Below, one piece after another: positions 15,426 through 23,595 of a stretch of 64,000 bases of DNA (position 1 is the first letter of the stretch; each line of letters starts with the position of its first letter). Source of the stretch: Streptomyces coelicoflavus (GTDB lineage Bacteria > Actinomycetota > Actinomycetes > Streptomycetales > Streptomycetaceae); contig NZ_BEWB01000007.1 in assembly GCF_003112555.1 (NCBI RefSeq), forward strand, positions 248,001-312,000. The letters are read 5' to 3'. A program made the translations under genes and the position numbers. The notes beneath the pieces were generated by a model. That model did not search any database. It was not told the DNA's origin and saw only the letters and a list, made by a program, of their open reading frames with translations.

Positions 15426-15764
15426 TCACCCGCCCTCGGGCACCCGCACGATCTTCCCGTTCTCGTCGACGGTGTGCGTCTGCCAGTAGGTGTCCCACTC
15501 GTCGCCCACATGTTCCGGGACCTTGCCCTCGGGGTAGCGGGTGTAACCCTCCGGCGGCTCCTCGCCGTTGGGCGCACACGCCGAGCCGGTGCCCCCGACG
15601 CTCAGGACCGGGTACTCGCCACCGCCGCAGACGGCCTCCTCCATGGAACAGCCGGTCAGGACAGCCGCGGCGGCGGCACCGGCCAGGACCAGGGCGCCGA
15701 CCGATCGCGCGGCGCCGACGGCACGCGCGGCCGACGGACGGTGAACCCGGTTGGTCATACGCAC
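15426..15764 (-). CDS. Small lipoprotein, SCO0607-like family
   Basis: The 112-residue precursor has a signal peptide ending in the lipobox LTGC (Cys near residue 39), so it is lipidated and held on the outer face of the membrane. The mature part has two more cysteines (AVCGGG, SACAPNG) and a PEGYTRYPEGKVPEHVGDEWD stretch typical of a conserved Streptomyces lipoprotein family of unknown function. The GTG at 15764 is preferred to the ATG at 15758 because GAGGAG lies 6 bases before it. Confidence 0.78.
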   Translation of the reverse strand: MRMTNRVHRPSAARAVGAARSVGALVLAGAAAAAVLTGCSMEEAVCGGGEYPVLSVGGTGSACAPNGEEPPEGYTRYPEGKVPEHVGDEWDTYWQTHTVDENGKIVRVPEGG

Positions 15765-15837
15765 GGTTGACTCCTCGTGGGTGGCTGATGCGGCCAGCGT
15801 CCCCCGGTGGGGGGAAGCACCTCATGAGTACGGGTAC

Positions 15838-16821
15838 TCAATCGAACGAGTCGTATGACCCGGCCCGGCCGCCCAAACGGTCCACCCGGCGCGCACCGGC
15901 CCGCGCCTCGCGCTCGGCCGCGGTCAGCGCGTGCGCGGCCGCACGGTCCCGCTCCTTGGCCTCCCGCCGGTCGCGTTCGGCCCGGTCGCGGTCCTCGCGT
16001 GCCGCCCGCAGCCGCTCCTCGGCGGCGGTCACCGTCTCCCGGACGCGGGCGAGTTCGTCGTCGGCCGTACCGAGCGACTCCCGCGCGTCCGCCTGCTCCG
16101 CCCGTGCCTCCCGCAGCCGGCGCCCGGCACGCTCGGCCTCCCGCTCGGCCCGGGCCAGTTCCTCCCGCCGTTCGCGTCGCCGCTCGGCGAGTTCGTCCTT
16201 CGCCCCGGTTGCGGGCGAGCTGCGGGTGGCCTTCGGGCGCGGTGCCGGCTCCGGTGCGGCCGGGGCGGGGGCCATCGGGGCGGCGTCCGAGGGGAAGGCC
16301 GACGGCGGGGTCAGGGAGACCTCCAGACGCCCCCCGGCCCACTGGGCGGCCGCGTCCGGGTCCGCGAGGACCGCGCGCAGGGTCGACTCGACCTCCCGCT
16401 GCGCCGCCTGGGACAGCCGCTGACCGGCCTCGCCGGCGAGCTGTGCGGCCTGCCGGGAGAGGGCGGCCACGATGCGCCGGCGCTGCGCCGACAGCTCCTT
16501 GAGCCCGGCGGCGTCCAGGGTGCGGTGTGCTTCGCGCAGTGCCTGCCCCAGCTCCAGGAACCGCCGGGTCTCCTCCGGTCGGGAGCGTGCCAGCAGGTTC
16601 GCCGCCCAGGCCGCCAGGGTGGGCCGGCGGGCGGCGTGGATGCGGCGGGCGTCCTCCTTGCGGCCGTCGGTCCTGGCCGCCGCCGCGCGTTCCTCGCGGC
16701 GGGCGACGAAGGCGGACGGAGGAGTGCCGTACAGCTCGTCCAGGACCCGCTCGACCGCTTCCGCTTCCGCTTCCGCGTTCCGTCCGCCCGTCGCCCCACG
16801 ACGCCCGCCCTTGCGCTGCAT
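15838..16821 (-). CDS. Coiled-coil protein of unknown function
   Basis: The 327-residue protein has an N-terminal helical domain (VERVLDELYGTPPSAFVARREE ... TLAAWAANLLAR), a Pro/Ala linker near residue 190 and a long charged coiled coil rich in Glu, Arg and Ala (residues 215-310). There is no signal peptide, TM helix or enzyme motif. Such proteins occur in many Streptomyces with no assigned role. The ATG at 16821 follows GGAGGACC directly. Confidence 0.7.
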   Translation of the reverse strand: MQRKGGRRGATGGRNAEAEAEAVERVLDELYGTPPSAFVARREERAAAARTDGRKEDARRIHAARRPTLAAWAANLLARSRPEETRRFLELGQALREAHRTLDAAGLKELSAQRRRIVAALSRQAAQLAGEAGQRLSQAAQREVESTLRAVLADPDAAAQWAGGRLEVSLTPPSAFPSDAAPMAPAPAAPEPAPRPKATRSSPATGAKDELAERRRERREELARAEREAERAGRRLREARAEQADARESLGTADDELARVRETVTAAEERLRAAREDRDRAERDRREAKERDRAAAHALTAAEREARAGARRVDRLGGRAGSYDSFD

Positions 16822-16938
16822 GGTCCTCCGCCTCCGACTCGACCGCTGCGACCGCCCCGACCTCCTGTCTACGGTCACCGCGGCCGTGCCGCGACCCGGA
16901 CGGGATCCGCCGCCGGGCGTGGTGCGGCCCGGTGGCCG

Positions 16939-17877
16939 TCAGCCGAAGGCGCGCCGGTAGGCGTGCGGGCTGACCCCCGTGGTGCGTTTGAAGCGGTCGC
17001 GGAAGGACGTCGGGGAGCCGAAGCCGACCTGGGAGGCGATGCGTTCCACGGAGTGCTCGGTCGTCTCGAGGAGGTGCTGTGCCTGCCGGATGCGGGCGCG
17101 GTGCAGCCATTGCAGCGGGGTGCTGCCGGTCTGCTCCCGGAAGCGGCGGATCAGCGTCCGCGTGCTCACCCCGGCGTGGGCGGCGATGTCGGCGAGGGCG
17201 AGGTCGCGGGCCAGGTTCTCCCGCAGCCAGGCCAGCAGGGGCTCGAGGGCGGAGCCGCGGGGCACGGGGGTGTAGTCGTGGACGATGAACTGGGCCTGGC
17301 CGCCTTCGCGTTCCAGTGGCATCACCGACAGCCGGGCGGCGTGCGCGGCGACCGCCGAGCCGTAGTCGCGCCGGATCATGTGCAGGCACAGGTCGAGGCC
17401 CGCGGCGGCGCCGGCCGAGGTGAGGATCCGGCCGTTGTCGACGTACAGGACGTCCGGGTCGACGTCGATGCCCGGATGGGCCGCGGCCAGGGCGTCGGCC
17501 GCGGTCCAGTGGGTGGTGGCCCGCAGACCGTCGAGCAGCCCGGTGGCGGCCAGCGGGAAGGTGCCGGAGCAGATGGACGCGATCCGTGTGCCGCGCTCCG
17601 CGGCCCTGCGCAGTGCGTCGCGGACGGCGGGGGAGAGCGGGTCGGTCGCGGCGGCCGTGCCCGGCACGATGATCGTGTCCGCGTCCCGCAGCCCGTCCAG
17701 GCCCCAGGGCGCGCGGAGCGTGAAGGCGCCGGCGTCGATGTCGGGGTGCTCGGCGCACACCCGGACCTGGTAGCCGGGTCTGCCGTCGGGGAGCCGGGTC
17801 CGGGTGAAGACCTCGAGCGGGGTGGACAGGTCGAACGGGATCACCCGGTCCAGCGCGACAACGGCGACGGTGTGCAT
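16939..17877 (-). CDS. GlxA-family AraC-type regulator with DJ-1/PfpI domain
   Basis: This 312-residue regulator joins an N-terminal DJ-1/PfpI-like domain (residues 1-180, with ASICSGTFPLAATGLL around the nucleophile-elbow Cys) to a C-terminal AraC DNA-binding domain (about 215-310, with ADIAAHAGVSTRTLIRRF and ERIASQVGFGSPTSFRDRF). Proteins of this type act as transcription activators, often for amino acid or nitrogen compound metabolism. It is divergent from the SGNH hydrolase gene. The tandem-repeat region and promoter between them may be its targets. Confidence 0.9.
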   Translation of the reverse strand: MHTVAVVALDRVIPFDLSTPLEVFTRTRLPDGRPGYQVRVCAEHPDIDAGAFTLRAPWGLDGLRDADTIIVPGTAAATDPLSPAVRDALRRAAERGTRIASICSGTFPLAATGLLDGLRATTHWTAADALAAAHPGIDVDPDVLYVDNGRILTSAGAAAGLDLCLHMIRRDYGSAVAAHAARLSVMPLEREGGQAQFIVHDYTPVPRGSALEPLLAWLRENLARDLALADIAAHAGVSTRTLIRRFREQTGSTPLQWLHRARIRQAQHLLETTEHSVERIASQVGFGSPTSFRDRFKRTTGVSPHAYRRAFG

Positions 17878-17951
17878 GGCCGGAACGTACCTTGCCGTGG
17901 AACGGCGAGCGGCGCCTGTGGCGCTTTCCCGTCGGAACCTGTCACTCCTGC

Positions 17952-18006
17952 CACGCCAAGCCCGTGCCAAGCCCGTGCCAGGCCCATGCCAAGCCCGTGC
18001 CAGGCC
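17952..18006. repeat. Five tandem 11-bp repeats in a divergent intergenic region
   Basis: Five consecutive units follow the pattern C-R/A-Y-GCCARGCC: CACGCCAAGCC, CGTGCCAAGCC, CGTGCCAGGCC, CATGCCAAGCC and CGTGCCAGGCC. A further isolated copy, CACGCCAAGCC, is at 18039-18049. The 11-bp period matches one DNA turn, as expected for a row of protein-binding half-sites or a minisatellite. Confidence 0.8.
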
Positions 18007-18079
18007 CACCCGACACCAAGCCGAGCCTGCGCCGCGTTCACGCCAAGCCGCGGGCGCAGTCCCTGCGATGATCAGTAGT

Positions 18080-18109
18080 TTGCCTAATGGGCTTAGGTTT
18101 GTGCATAAT
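18080..18109 (+). promoter_or_regulatory. Promoter with internal palindrome for the SGNH hydrolase gene
   Basis: TTGCCT (18080-18085) and CATAAT (18104-18109) are 18 bases apart, a good vegetative-type promoter in an unusually AT-rich patch. A palindrome, CCTAA-TGGGC-TTAGG (18083-18097), overlaps the -35 element and spacer and looks like a repressor site. The start codon follows 49 bases after the -10. Confidence 0.6.
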
Positions 18110-18158
18110 CGACGAAGGAATGCGCGACCCAGCAGCACGCACCACCGCCGGAGGCGAC

Positions 18159-19325
18159 ATGAACACCACGGACGACTGGATCACCACGCCCATCACCCCG
18201 GACCTCCTGCGGGGCGCCCTCGACCTGGAGCGCACCGAGCGCGGTCTGCTGCCCCACCGGCTGCCCGCCCGGGCCCGCGCGCAGAACACCGACGGCCAGC
18301 TCGCCATGGCCGAGTCCCAGCCCTCCGGCGTACGCCTCGCCCTGCGCACCCGCGCCACCGCCCTCGAGCTGGACACGGTGCCCACCAAGCGGGTCTACGC
18401 CGGCGCCCCGCCGCGCCCGGACGGCGTGTACGACCTGCTCGTCGACGGCCGCCCGGCGGGCCGGGCCAGTGTCGCGGGCGGCAACACCCTGAGCATCGAC
18501 ATGACCACCGGCACGGCGGACCTCGAGCCCGGACCGCCCGGCACCCTCCGCTTCGCGGACCTGCCCCCGGGCAGCAAGGACATCGAGATCTGGCTGCCGC
18601 ACAACGAGACCACCGAACTCGTCGCCCTGCGCACCAACGCCCCCGTCGAGCCCGCCCCGGACTCCGGCCGACGGGTCTGGCTGCATCACGGCAGCTCCAT
18701 CAGCCACGGCTCCGACGCCGCGAGCCCCACCACCACCTGGCCCGCCCTCGCCGCCTCCCTCGGCGGCGTCGAGCTGGTCAACCTGGGTCTGGGCGGCGGC
18801 GCCCTGCTCGACCCGTTCACGGCACGGGCGATGCGCGACACCCCCGCCGACCTGATCAGCGTCAAGATCGGCATCAACGTGGTCAACGCCGACCTCATGC
18901 GGCTGCGTGCCTTCGGCCCCGCCGTGCACGGCTTCCTCGACACCGTCCGGGAGGGCCACCCCGACGCGCCGCTGCTGGTCGTCTCGCCCGTCCTGTGCCC
19001 CGTGCACGAGGACACCCCCGGCCCCCTCGCCCCCGACTTCGCCGGGGGACGCGTGCGCTTCGTCGCCACGGGCGACCCGGCGGAACGCGCGAGCGGGAAG
19101 CTCACCCTGAACGTCATCCGGGACGAGCTGTCCCGGATCGTCACGGAGCGGGCCGCCGACGACGAGAACCTGTACCACCTCGACGGCCGCGCACTCTACG
19201 GAGAGGCCGACGCGGCCGACCTGCCCCTGCCGGACGGCATCCACCCGGACGCCGCCACCCACCGCCTCATCGGGGAACGCTTCGCCAAGCTGGCCTTCAC
19301 CGACCGAGGCGCCTTCAAGGGCTGA
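18159..19325 (+). CDS. SGNH/GDSL-family hydrolase
   Basis: The 388-residue enzyme has an N-terminal beta-rich, carbohydrate-esterase-like domain and a C-terminal SGNH hydrolase domain (from about residue 180). Block I is HHGSSISHGSD (catalytic Ser), block II the Gly in LGLGGGALLD, block III KIGINVVN (Asn) and block V DGIHPD (Asp/His). It probably removes acyl groups from a sugar, polysaccharide or lipid. No signal peptide is seen, so it should be cytoplasmic. The ATG at 18159 follows GGAGGCGAC. It is divergent from the GlxA-type regulator, which may control it. Confidence 0.87.
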   Translation: MNTTDDWITTPITPDLLRGALDLERTERGLLPHRLPARARAQNTDGQLAMAESQPSGVRLALRTRATALELDTVPTKRVYAGAPPRPDGVYDLLVDGRPAGRASVAGGNTLSIDMTTGTADLEPGPPGTLRFADLPPGSKDIEIWLPHNETTELVALRTNAPVEPAPDSGRRVWLHHGSSISHGSDAASPTTTWPALAASLGGVELVNLGLGGGALLDPFTARAMRDTPADLISVKIGINVVNADLMRLRAFGPAVHGFLDTVREGHPDAPLLVVSPVLCPVHEDTPGPLAPDFAGGRVRFVATGDPAERASGKLTLNVIRDELSRIVTERAADDENLYHLDGRALYGEADAADLPLPDGIHPDAATHRLIGERFAKLAFTDRGAFKG

Positions 19326-19344
19326 TCCCCACCGGCACGGCCGT

Positions 19345-19370
19345 CCCACGGGCCGGTCCCACGGGCCGGT
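19345..19370. repeat. Two tandem 13-bp repeats between convergent genes
   Basis: CCCACGGGCCGGT occurs twice without a gap (19345-19357 and 19358-19370), between the stop codons of the SGNH hydrolase and the amidotransferase. Pairing with the preceding ACCGGC could make a weak terminator hairpin. Confidence 0.6.
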
Positions 19371-19371
19371 C

Positions 19372-20073
19372 TCACGACCCGGCGACGACCGCGGCGAAAC
19401 GTCTGGCCACCTCGCGCCAGACCGCCCCCGCCGCGGGCTCGTCGAGTTCCGCCCGGCGGGACAGCTCCACCGGATCCAGTCCCCGGGCGCGAAGCCGGCC
19501 GGCGTCCCACGACCTGACCCGGTCCGCTCCCGCCTCGGGGTGGAACTGAACGCCCCACGCCCGCTCGCCGACCCGGAAAGCCTGGTACGGGCACCGCTCG
19601 CTCGCCATGAGCCAGGTGGCGCCGGGCGGCAGCGCGGTGACGGCGTCCACATGGTGCTCGACCGCCGTCACCCGTTCCGGCAGCCCCCTGAAGAGCGGGT
19701 CGTCCCCGGCCTCCGGCCGCAGCGTCAACGGCGTGCTGCCCACCTCCGGCTCGCCGTGTGCGCCCCGCACCGTGCCGCCCGCGACCAGGGCGAGGAGTTG
19801 CCCGCCCAGACAGATGCCGAAGACCGGCACACCCCGCTCCACCGCCCGGGCCACCAGCGCCCGGGTGGGGGCGAGCCAGGGCGCGCGCACGTCGTCGTCG
19901 GGCAGGTAGCCGCCCCCGAGGACCAGCACGCCGTCGTGCCCCGGACGCCGGGGGAGCGGCGCACCGGCGTAGGCGTGCACCACGTCGGTCGACACCCCGT
20001 CCGCGCGCAGCCAGTCGCCGAACCGGCCCGGCCCACCGCCCCGATGGTTCTGCACGACCAGCAGCCGCGACAT
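19372..20073 (-). CDS. Class I glutamine amidotransferase-like protein
   Basis: The 233-residue protein is a stand-alone type 1 glutamine amidotransferase domain with the complete triad: Cys88 in FGICLGGQ, His178 and Glu180 in QFHPE. Such proteins release ammonia from glutamine or act as gamma-glutamyl hydrolases. No synthetase partner is adjacent. It lies 25 bases after the femX stop-side neighbour on the same strand and may be co-transcribed with it. Confidence 0.88.
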   Translation of the reverse strand: MSRLLVVQNHRGGGPGRFGDWLRADGVSTDVVHAYAGAPLPRRPGHDGVLVLGGGYLPDDDVRAPWLAPTRALVARAVERGVPVFGICLGGQLLALVAGGTVRGAHGEPEVGSTPLTLRPEAGDDPLFRGLPERVTAVEHHVDAVTALPPGATWLMASERCPYQAFRVGERAWGVQFHPEAGADRVRSWDAGRLRARGLDPVELSRRAELDEPAAGAVWREVARRFAAVVAGS

Positions 20074-20098
20074 CTCCCACCCCCTCGCGGCACGCCCC

Positions 20099-21220
20099 TC
20101 AGCGGCGCGCCATGTACAGGGCGACGGCCTTGTGCAGCACCCTGTTCAGCGGATAGTCCCACTCACCGAGGTACTCGACGGCCTGTCCGCCCGCACCGAC
20201 CTTGAACCGGAGCAGCCCCAGCAGGTGGTTGTTCTCCTCCAGGGTGTCAGTGATGCCGCGGAAGTCGTAGACGGCCGCCCCCAGTTCACGGGCGTCGCAC
20301 ATCATCCGCCACTGGAGGGCGTTGTTGGGCTGCACCTCGCGCCGGCGGCCGGTGGACGCCCCGTACGAGTACCAGACGTGTTCGCCCACCGTCAGCATCG
20401 TGGCCGCCGCCAGCACCTCACCGTCGTGATGGGCGAGGTACAGGCGCATGCGGTCCGGGTCCTCGGCCGTCAGCGCGGTCCACATGCGCTGGAAGTAGGC
20501 GAGGGGGCGCGGCACGAACCGGTCCCGCTCCGCCGTCTCCACGTACAGCTCGTAGAAGGCGGGCAGGTCCTCCTGATCGCCCCTGACCACCTTGACGCCG
20601 GCCTTCTCGGCCTTCTTGACGTTCCGACGCCACTGCTGGTTGAACCCGCTCTGCAGGTCCTCCGGCGAGCGGCCGGCGAGCGGCACCTGACACACGTACC
20701 GGGGCTGGCCCGCGGCGAAGCCGTCCTCGCCGCCCGACTCGGTGCGCCGCCAGCCCATCCGGCGCAGCCGTTCGGCGACGTCCTCGGCCCCGGGCTCGCG
20801 CACCGTCGGCTCCACGTCGCCCAGCCGCCGGGCCCCGGGGTCGGCGATCGCCGCCTTCACGGCGTCGGCGTTCCACCGCCGCGCCACCACGGGCGGCCCC
20901 ATCCGCACCGTGAACGCGCCGCGTTCCCTCAGGTGCGCGAGCATCGGCTCCAGCCACCGCTCCAGACCGTCGGCCGCCCAGTCGACGACCGGGCCCTCGG
21001 GGAGATAGGCCAGGTAGCGCCTCGTCCTCGGCAGCGGGCGCAGCAGCACCAGCCCGGCGCCCACCAGTTCACCGCCCTCGTCGAACCAGCCCAGGCTCTC
21101 CGCCCGCCAGTCCGGCTTCACGTCGCCCCAGGAGGGGACCTGAAGGTGACTCACGGAAGGCCGGGCCGTGACGAAGCGCAGATGCTCCTCGCGGGTGATC
21201 GGCTTCAGACGAAAGCTCAT
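20099..21220 (-). CDS. FemAB-family aminoacyltransferase (peptidoglycan bridge)
   Basis: The 373-residue protein belongs to the FemX/FemAB family, which uses aminoacyl-tRNA to add the first bridging amino acid (Gly in Streptomyces) to lipid II. It carries two GNAT-like halves. The second has FNQQWRRNVKKAEKAGV, EVLAAATMLTVGEHVWYSYGAS and PNNALQWRMM, all typical of the family; GITDTLEENNHLLGLLRFKVGAG is near the end. It acts at the inner face of the membrane. The ATG at 21220 is preceded by GGGACACCCC rather than a strong Shine-Dalgarno. Confidence 0.88.
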   Translation of the reverse strand: MSFRLKPITREEHLRFVTARPSVSHLQVPSWGDVKPDWRAESLGWFDEGGELVGAGLVLLRPLPRTRRYLAYLPEGPVVDWAADGLERWLEPMLAHLRERGAFTVRMGPPVVARRWNADAVKAAIADPGARRLGDVEPTVREPGAEDVAERLRRMGWRRTESGGEDGFAAGQPRYVCQVPLAGRSPEDLQSGFNQQWRRNVKKAEKAGVKVVRGDQEDLPAFYELYVETAERDRFVPRPLAYFQRMWTALTAEDPDRMRLYLAHHDGEVLAAATMLTVGEHVWYSYGASTGRRREVQPNNALQWRMMCDARELGAAVYDFRGITDTLEENNHLLGLLRFKVGAGGQAVEYLGEWDYPLNRVLHKAVALYMARR

Positions 21221-21487
21221 GGGGTGTCCCTCGGTTCGGCCGCTGGTGCGGCTCTGCTTCGGCGTCGATCGACGGTCCGACGTGGGAGACGGCCGGGGCA
21301 CTGGGCGCGGTTGCCGTCCCGCACCTCACAGGGAACAACGGCCGCGGCCGATCCGCGCGCCGTCGCCCGGCCGGCCACCCGTGTGCTCCGTCCGGCGCGC
21401 GGGGACGTGAGCCCGATGGCAGCGTGTCAGGACCGGGCGGAGCCGGCCCGACCGGGCGGCGCGGGCACGACACAGGGAGCGGACGCC

Positions 21488-22543
21488 ATGGCACGGGCGA
21501 TCTGGACGGGCGTGATCACCTTCGGGCTGGTCTCGGTGCCCGTCGGCCTGTACACGGCGACCGAGGACCACACGGTCCACTTCCACCAGTTGCAGCGCGG
21601 CACCTCGGACCGGATCCGCAACCGGCGGGTCAACGAGCGCACCGGCAAGGAGGTCGGCCCCGACGACATCGTCAAGGGCTACGAGGTGAGCGAGGGCGAG
21701 TACGTCGTCGTGGAACCCGAGGAACTCGACGAGATCGCGCCGGGACGCTCCCGCACCCTCGACGTCACCGACTTCGTGGACCTGGACCGGATCGAGTCGG
21801 TCTACTTCGGCCGCACCTACTACCTCGCCCCGCGCGGCAAGGAGTACCTCAAGGTCTACGAACTGCTGCGCACCGCCCTCGCCGAGGCCGGCAAGGTGGG
21901 CGTCGCCACGTTCGTCATGCGCAACCGGCAGTACCTGACCGCCCTGCGCGCCGAGGACAGGGTCCTGCTGCTCCAGACGCTGCACTGGGCCGACGAGGTC
22001 CGCGACCCCGTCGAGGAACTGCCGGAACTGCCGTCGGAACGGGTGGGGCGCGGCAAGGAGCTGGACATGGCGCTGCGCCTCGTCGACGCCCTCAGCGGCG
22101 ACTGGGAGCCCGCCCGCTACCACGACACCTTCCAGGAGAAGGTCCGCGAACTGGTCCGGGCCAAGGCCGAGGGCGAGGAGATCGCCGTCGCACAGGAGGC
22201 GCCCGCGGCCACCAACGTCGTCGACCTGATGGAGGTCCTGCGCGGCAGCCTGGAGCAGGCGAAGGACGCGGGCGGCAAGCGGTCCTCGTCCTCCGCCTCA
22301 CGGAAGAAGTCCGCCGCTCCTTCCCGCCCGTCCCGCGAGACCCGGCCGAAGCCGTCGGGGCGGAGCGAGCTGCGGGACCTGAGCAAGGCCGAGCTCTACC
22401 GGCGGGCCACCGAACAGGACATCGCCGGCCGGTCGAGGATGAGCCGCAGGCAACTCGTCGACGCGCTCAGTGGCAGTGGCAGTGGCAGCGGCAGCGGTCA
22501 CGGCAGCGGCGGCCGTCGCAAGAAGAAGACGACCGCCGCCTGA
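21488..22543 (+). CDS. ku: Ku DNA end-binding protein
   Basis: The 351-residue bacterial Ku homodimer binds double-strand ends and recruits LigD in non-homologous end joining. The core (residues 1-255) shows family motifs: MARAIWTGVITFGLVSVPVGLY, FHQL, KGYEV and LHWADEVRD. The C-terminal extension has a SAP/Rho-N-like helix pair (ELRDLSKAELYRRATEQDI, about 300-335), a (SG)n run and a basic KKKTTAA end that probably contact DNA. The start has AGGGAGC upstream. No ligase D gene is next to it. Confidence 0.93.
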   Translation: MARAIWTGVITFGLVSVPVGLYTATEDHTVHFHQLQRGTSDRIRNRRVNERTGKEVGPDDIVKGYEVSEGEYVVVEPEELDEIAPGRSRTLDVTDFVDLDRIESVYFGRTYYLAPRGKEYLKVYELLRTALAEAGKVGVATFVMRNRQYLTALRAEDRVLLLQTLHWADEVRDPVEELPELPSERVGRGKELDMALRLVDALSGDWEPARYHDTFQEKVRELVRAKAEGEEIAVAQEAPAATNVVDLMEVLRGSLEQAKDAGGKRSSSSASRKKSAAPSRPSRETRPKPSGRSELRDLSKAELYRRATEQDIAGRSRMSRRQLVDALSGSGSGSGSGHGSGGRRKKKTTAA

Positions 22544-22572
22544 ACCGGACCGCCGCCCGAGCCGGACCGGGC

Positions 22573-23418
22573 TCAGGAGGTGGTGAGCATGCCTTCCCGC
22601 AGGCGGGTCAGCAGTCGCGAGATCAGCCGGGAGACGTGCATCTGGGAGACGCCGAGGCGCTCGCCGATGTCCTTCTGGGTGAGTTCCTCGACGAACCGCC
22701 AGTGGATGATCTGCCGGTCGCGTTCGTCGAGTTCGGCGATCATCGGTGCCAGGGCGTGGAAGTCGTCGACCAGGGCCAGGGCGGCGTCGTCGGTGCCGAT
22801 GAAGTCGGCCAGTGCCGACTCGCCGTCCTCGCTGCCGTTGATGGTGGCGTCCAGGGACGCGGAGTTGTAGCCGTTGGCCGCCAGCCGGGCCTCGACGACC
22901 TCGTCCTCCGGCAGGCTCATCAGCTCCGACAGCTCCGCGGTGGTGGGGTTGCGGCCGAGCCGGCTGCGCAGCTCCTCGGTGGCACGGGCCAGCTGGACGC
23001 GGGCCTCCTGCAGACGCCGGGGCACGTGCACGGCCCAGGAGGTGTCCCGGAAGAACCGCTTGATCTCGCCGACGATGTAGGGCACGGCGAAGGAGGTGAA
23101 CTCGACCTCGCGGGTCAGCTCGAACCGGTCGATGGCCTTGATCAGGCCGATCATGCCGACCTGGACGATGTCCTCCATCTCCTCCGGACCGCGGCTGCGG
23201 AACCGGCCGGCCGCGAAGCGGACCAGGGACATGTTCATCTCGATCAGCGTGTTGCGCGCGTACTGGTGCTCGGGCGTGCCCTCCTCCAGCACCGTCAGCT
23301 GCTCGAAGAACAGCTTCGACAACTCCCGCGCGTCCCTGGGCGCCACCTTCGACGGGTCCGCGATCTCCGGCATGCCCGTCGTGGTGAGTTCGGTGGCCTC
23401 TGCGGTCGTCGTCGTCAT
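22573..23418 (-). CDS. SigB/SigF-type RNA polymerase sigma factor
   Basis: The 281-residue group 3 sigma factor is of the SigB-F-G branch, which in Streptomyces drives osmotic, oxidative and developmental responses. Region 2 (DIVQVGMIGLIKAIDRFE), region 3 (VPRRLQEARVQLARA) and region 4 (DIGERLGVSQMHVSRLISRLL) are present. The ATG at 23418 is chosen because GGGAGGG lies upstream; an ATG 36 bases further up lacks this. The upstream genes on the same strand are its expected anti-sigma and anti-anti-sigma proteins. A SigB-like promoter between them suggests autoregulation. Confidence 0.92.
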   Translation of the reverse strand: MTTTTAEATELTTTGMPEIADPSKVAPRDARELSKLFFEQLTVLEEGTPEHQYARNTLIEMNMSLVRFAAGRFRSRGPEEMEDIVQVGMIGLIKAIDRFELTREVEFTSFAVPYIVGEIKRFFRDTSWAVHVPRRLQEARVQLARATEELRSRLGRNPTTAELSELMSLPEDEVVEARLAANGYNSASLDATINGSEDGESALADFIGTDDAALALVDDFHALAPMIAELDERDRQIIHWRFVEELTQKDIGERLGVSQMHVSRLISRLLTRLREGMLTTS

Positions 23419-23477
23419 GATGTGCCCTCCCGGTGGATCGGTCGTCGTTGTCACCTTGTCGGCCGACGACCGGTCGC

Positions 23478-23502
23478 CTACCCCGTGTCAGGCCCCGCAC
23501 AC
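23478..23502 (-). promoter_or_regulatory. Candidate SigB-type promoter of the sigma factor gene
   Basis: Read on the minus strand, GTGT (23499-23502), a 15-base spacer and GGGTAG (23478-23483) fit the SigB-family consensus GNNT-N14-16-GGGTAC/T except for the last base. The -10 lies 59 bases upstream of the sigma factor start. Confidence 0.45.
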
Positions 23503-23595
23503 CTCGCACCACGCCGGCCGGTCGGCGAAGGACCCGCGACGGGCGCGGGGATCCGGGACGCGCGGTGCCCCGGACGCCGAGGTCGGAGGTCGGGG

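Noticed and set aside
17841..18041. Minus-strand small ORF with a repeated Leu-Ala-Arg-Ala-Trp-His-Gly peptide
   Set aside because: It is only the translation of the 11-bp tandem repeats, without a good start region or homologous domain.
19345..19370. Possible CRISPR-like repeat
   Set aside because: Two direct 13-bp copies without spacers; no CRISPR array or cas gene is seen anywhere in the window.
20245..20252. TGTCAGTG, part of the DNA-damage promoter motif
   Set aside because: It lies inside femX coding sequence, lacks the leading T and a correctly spaced TANNNT, and has no gene downstream in that direction.
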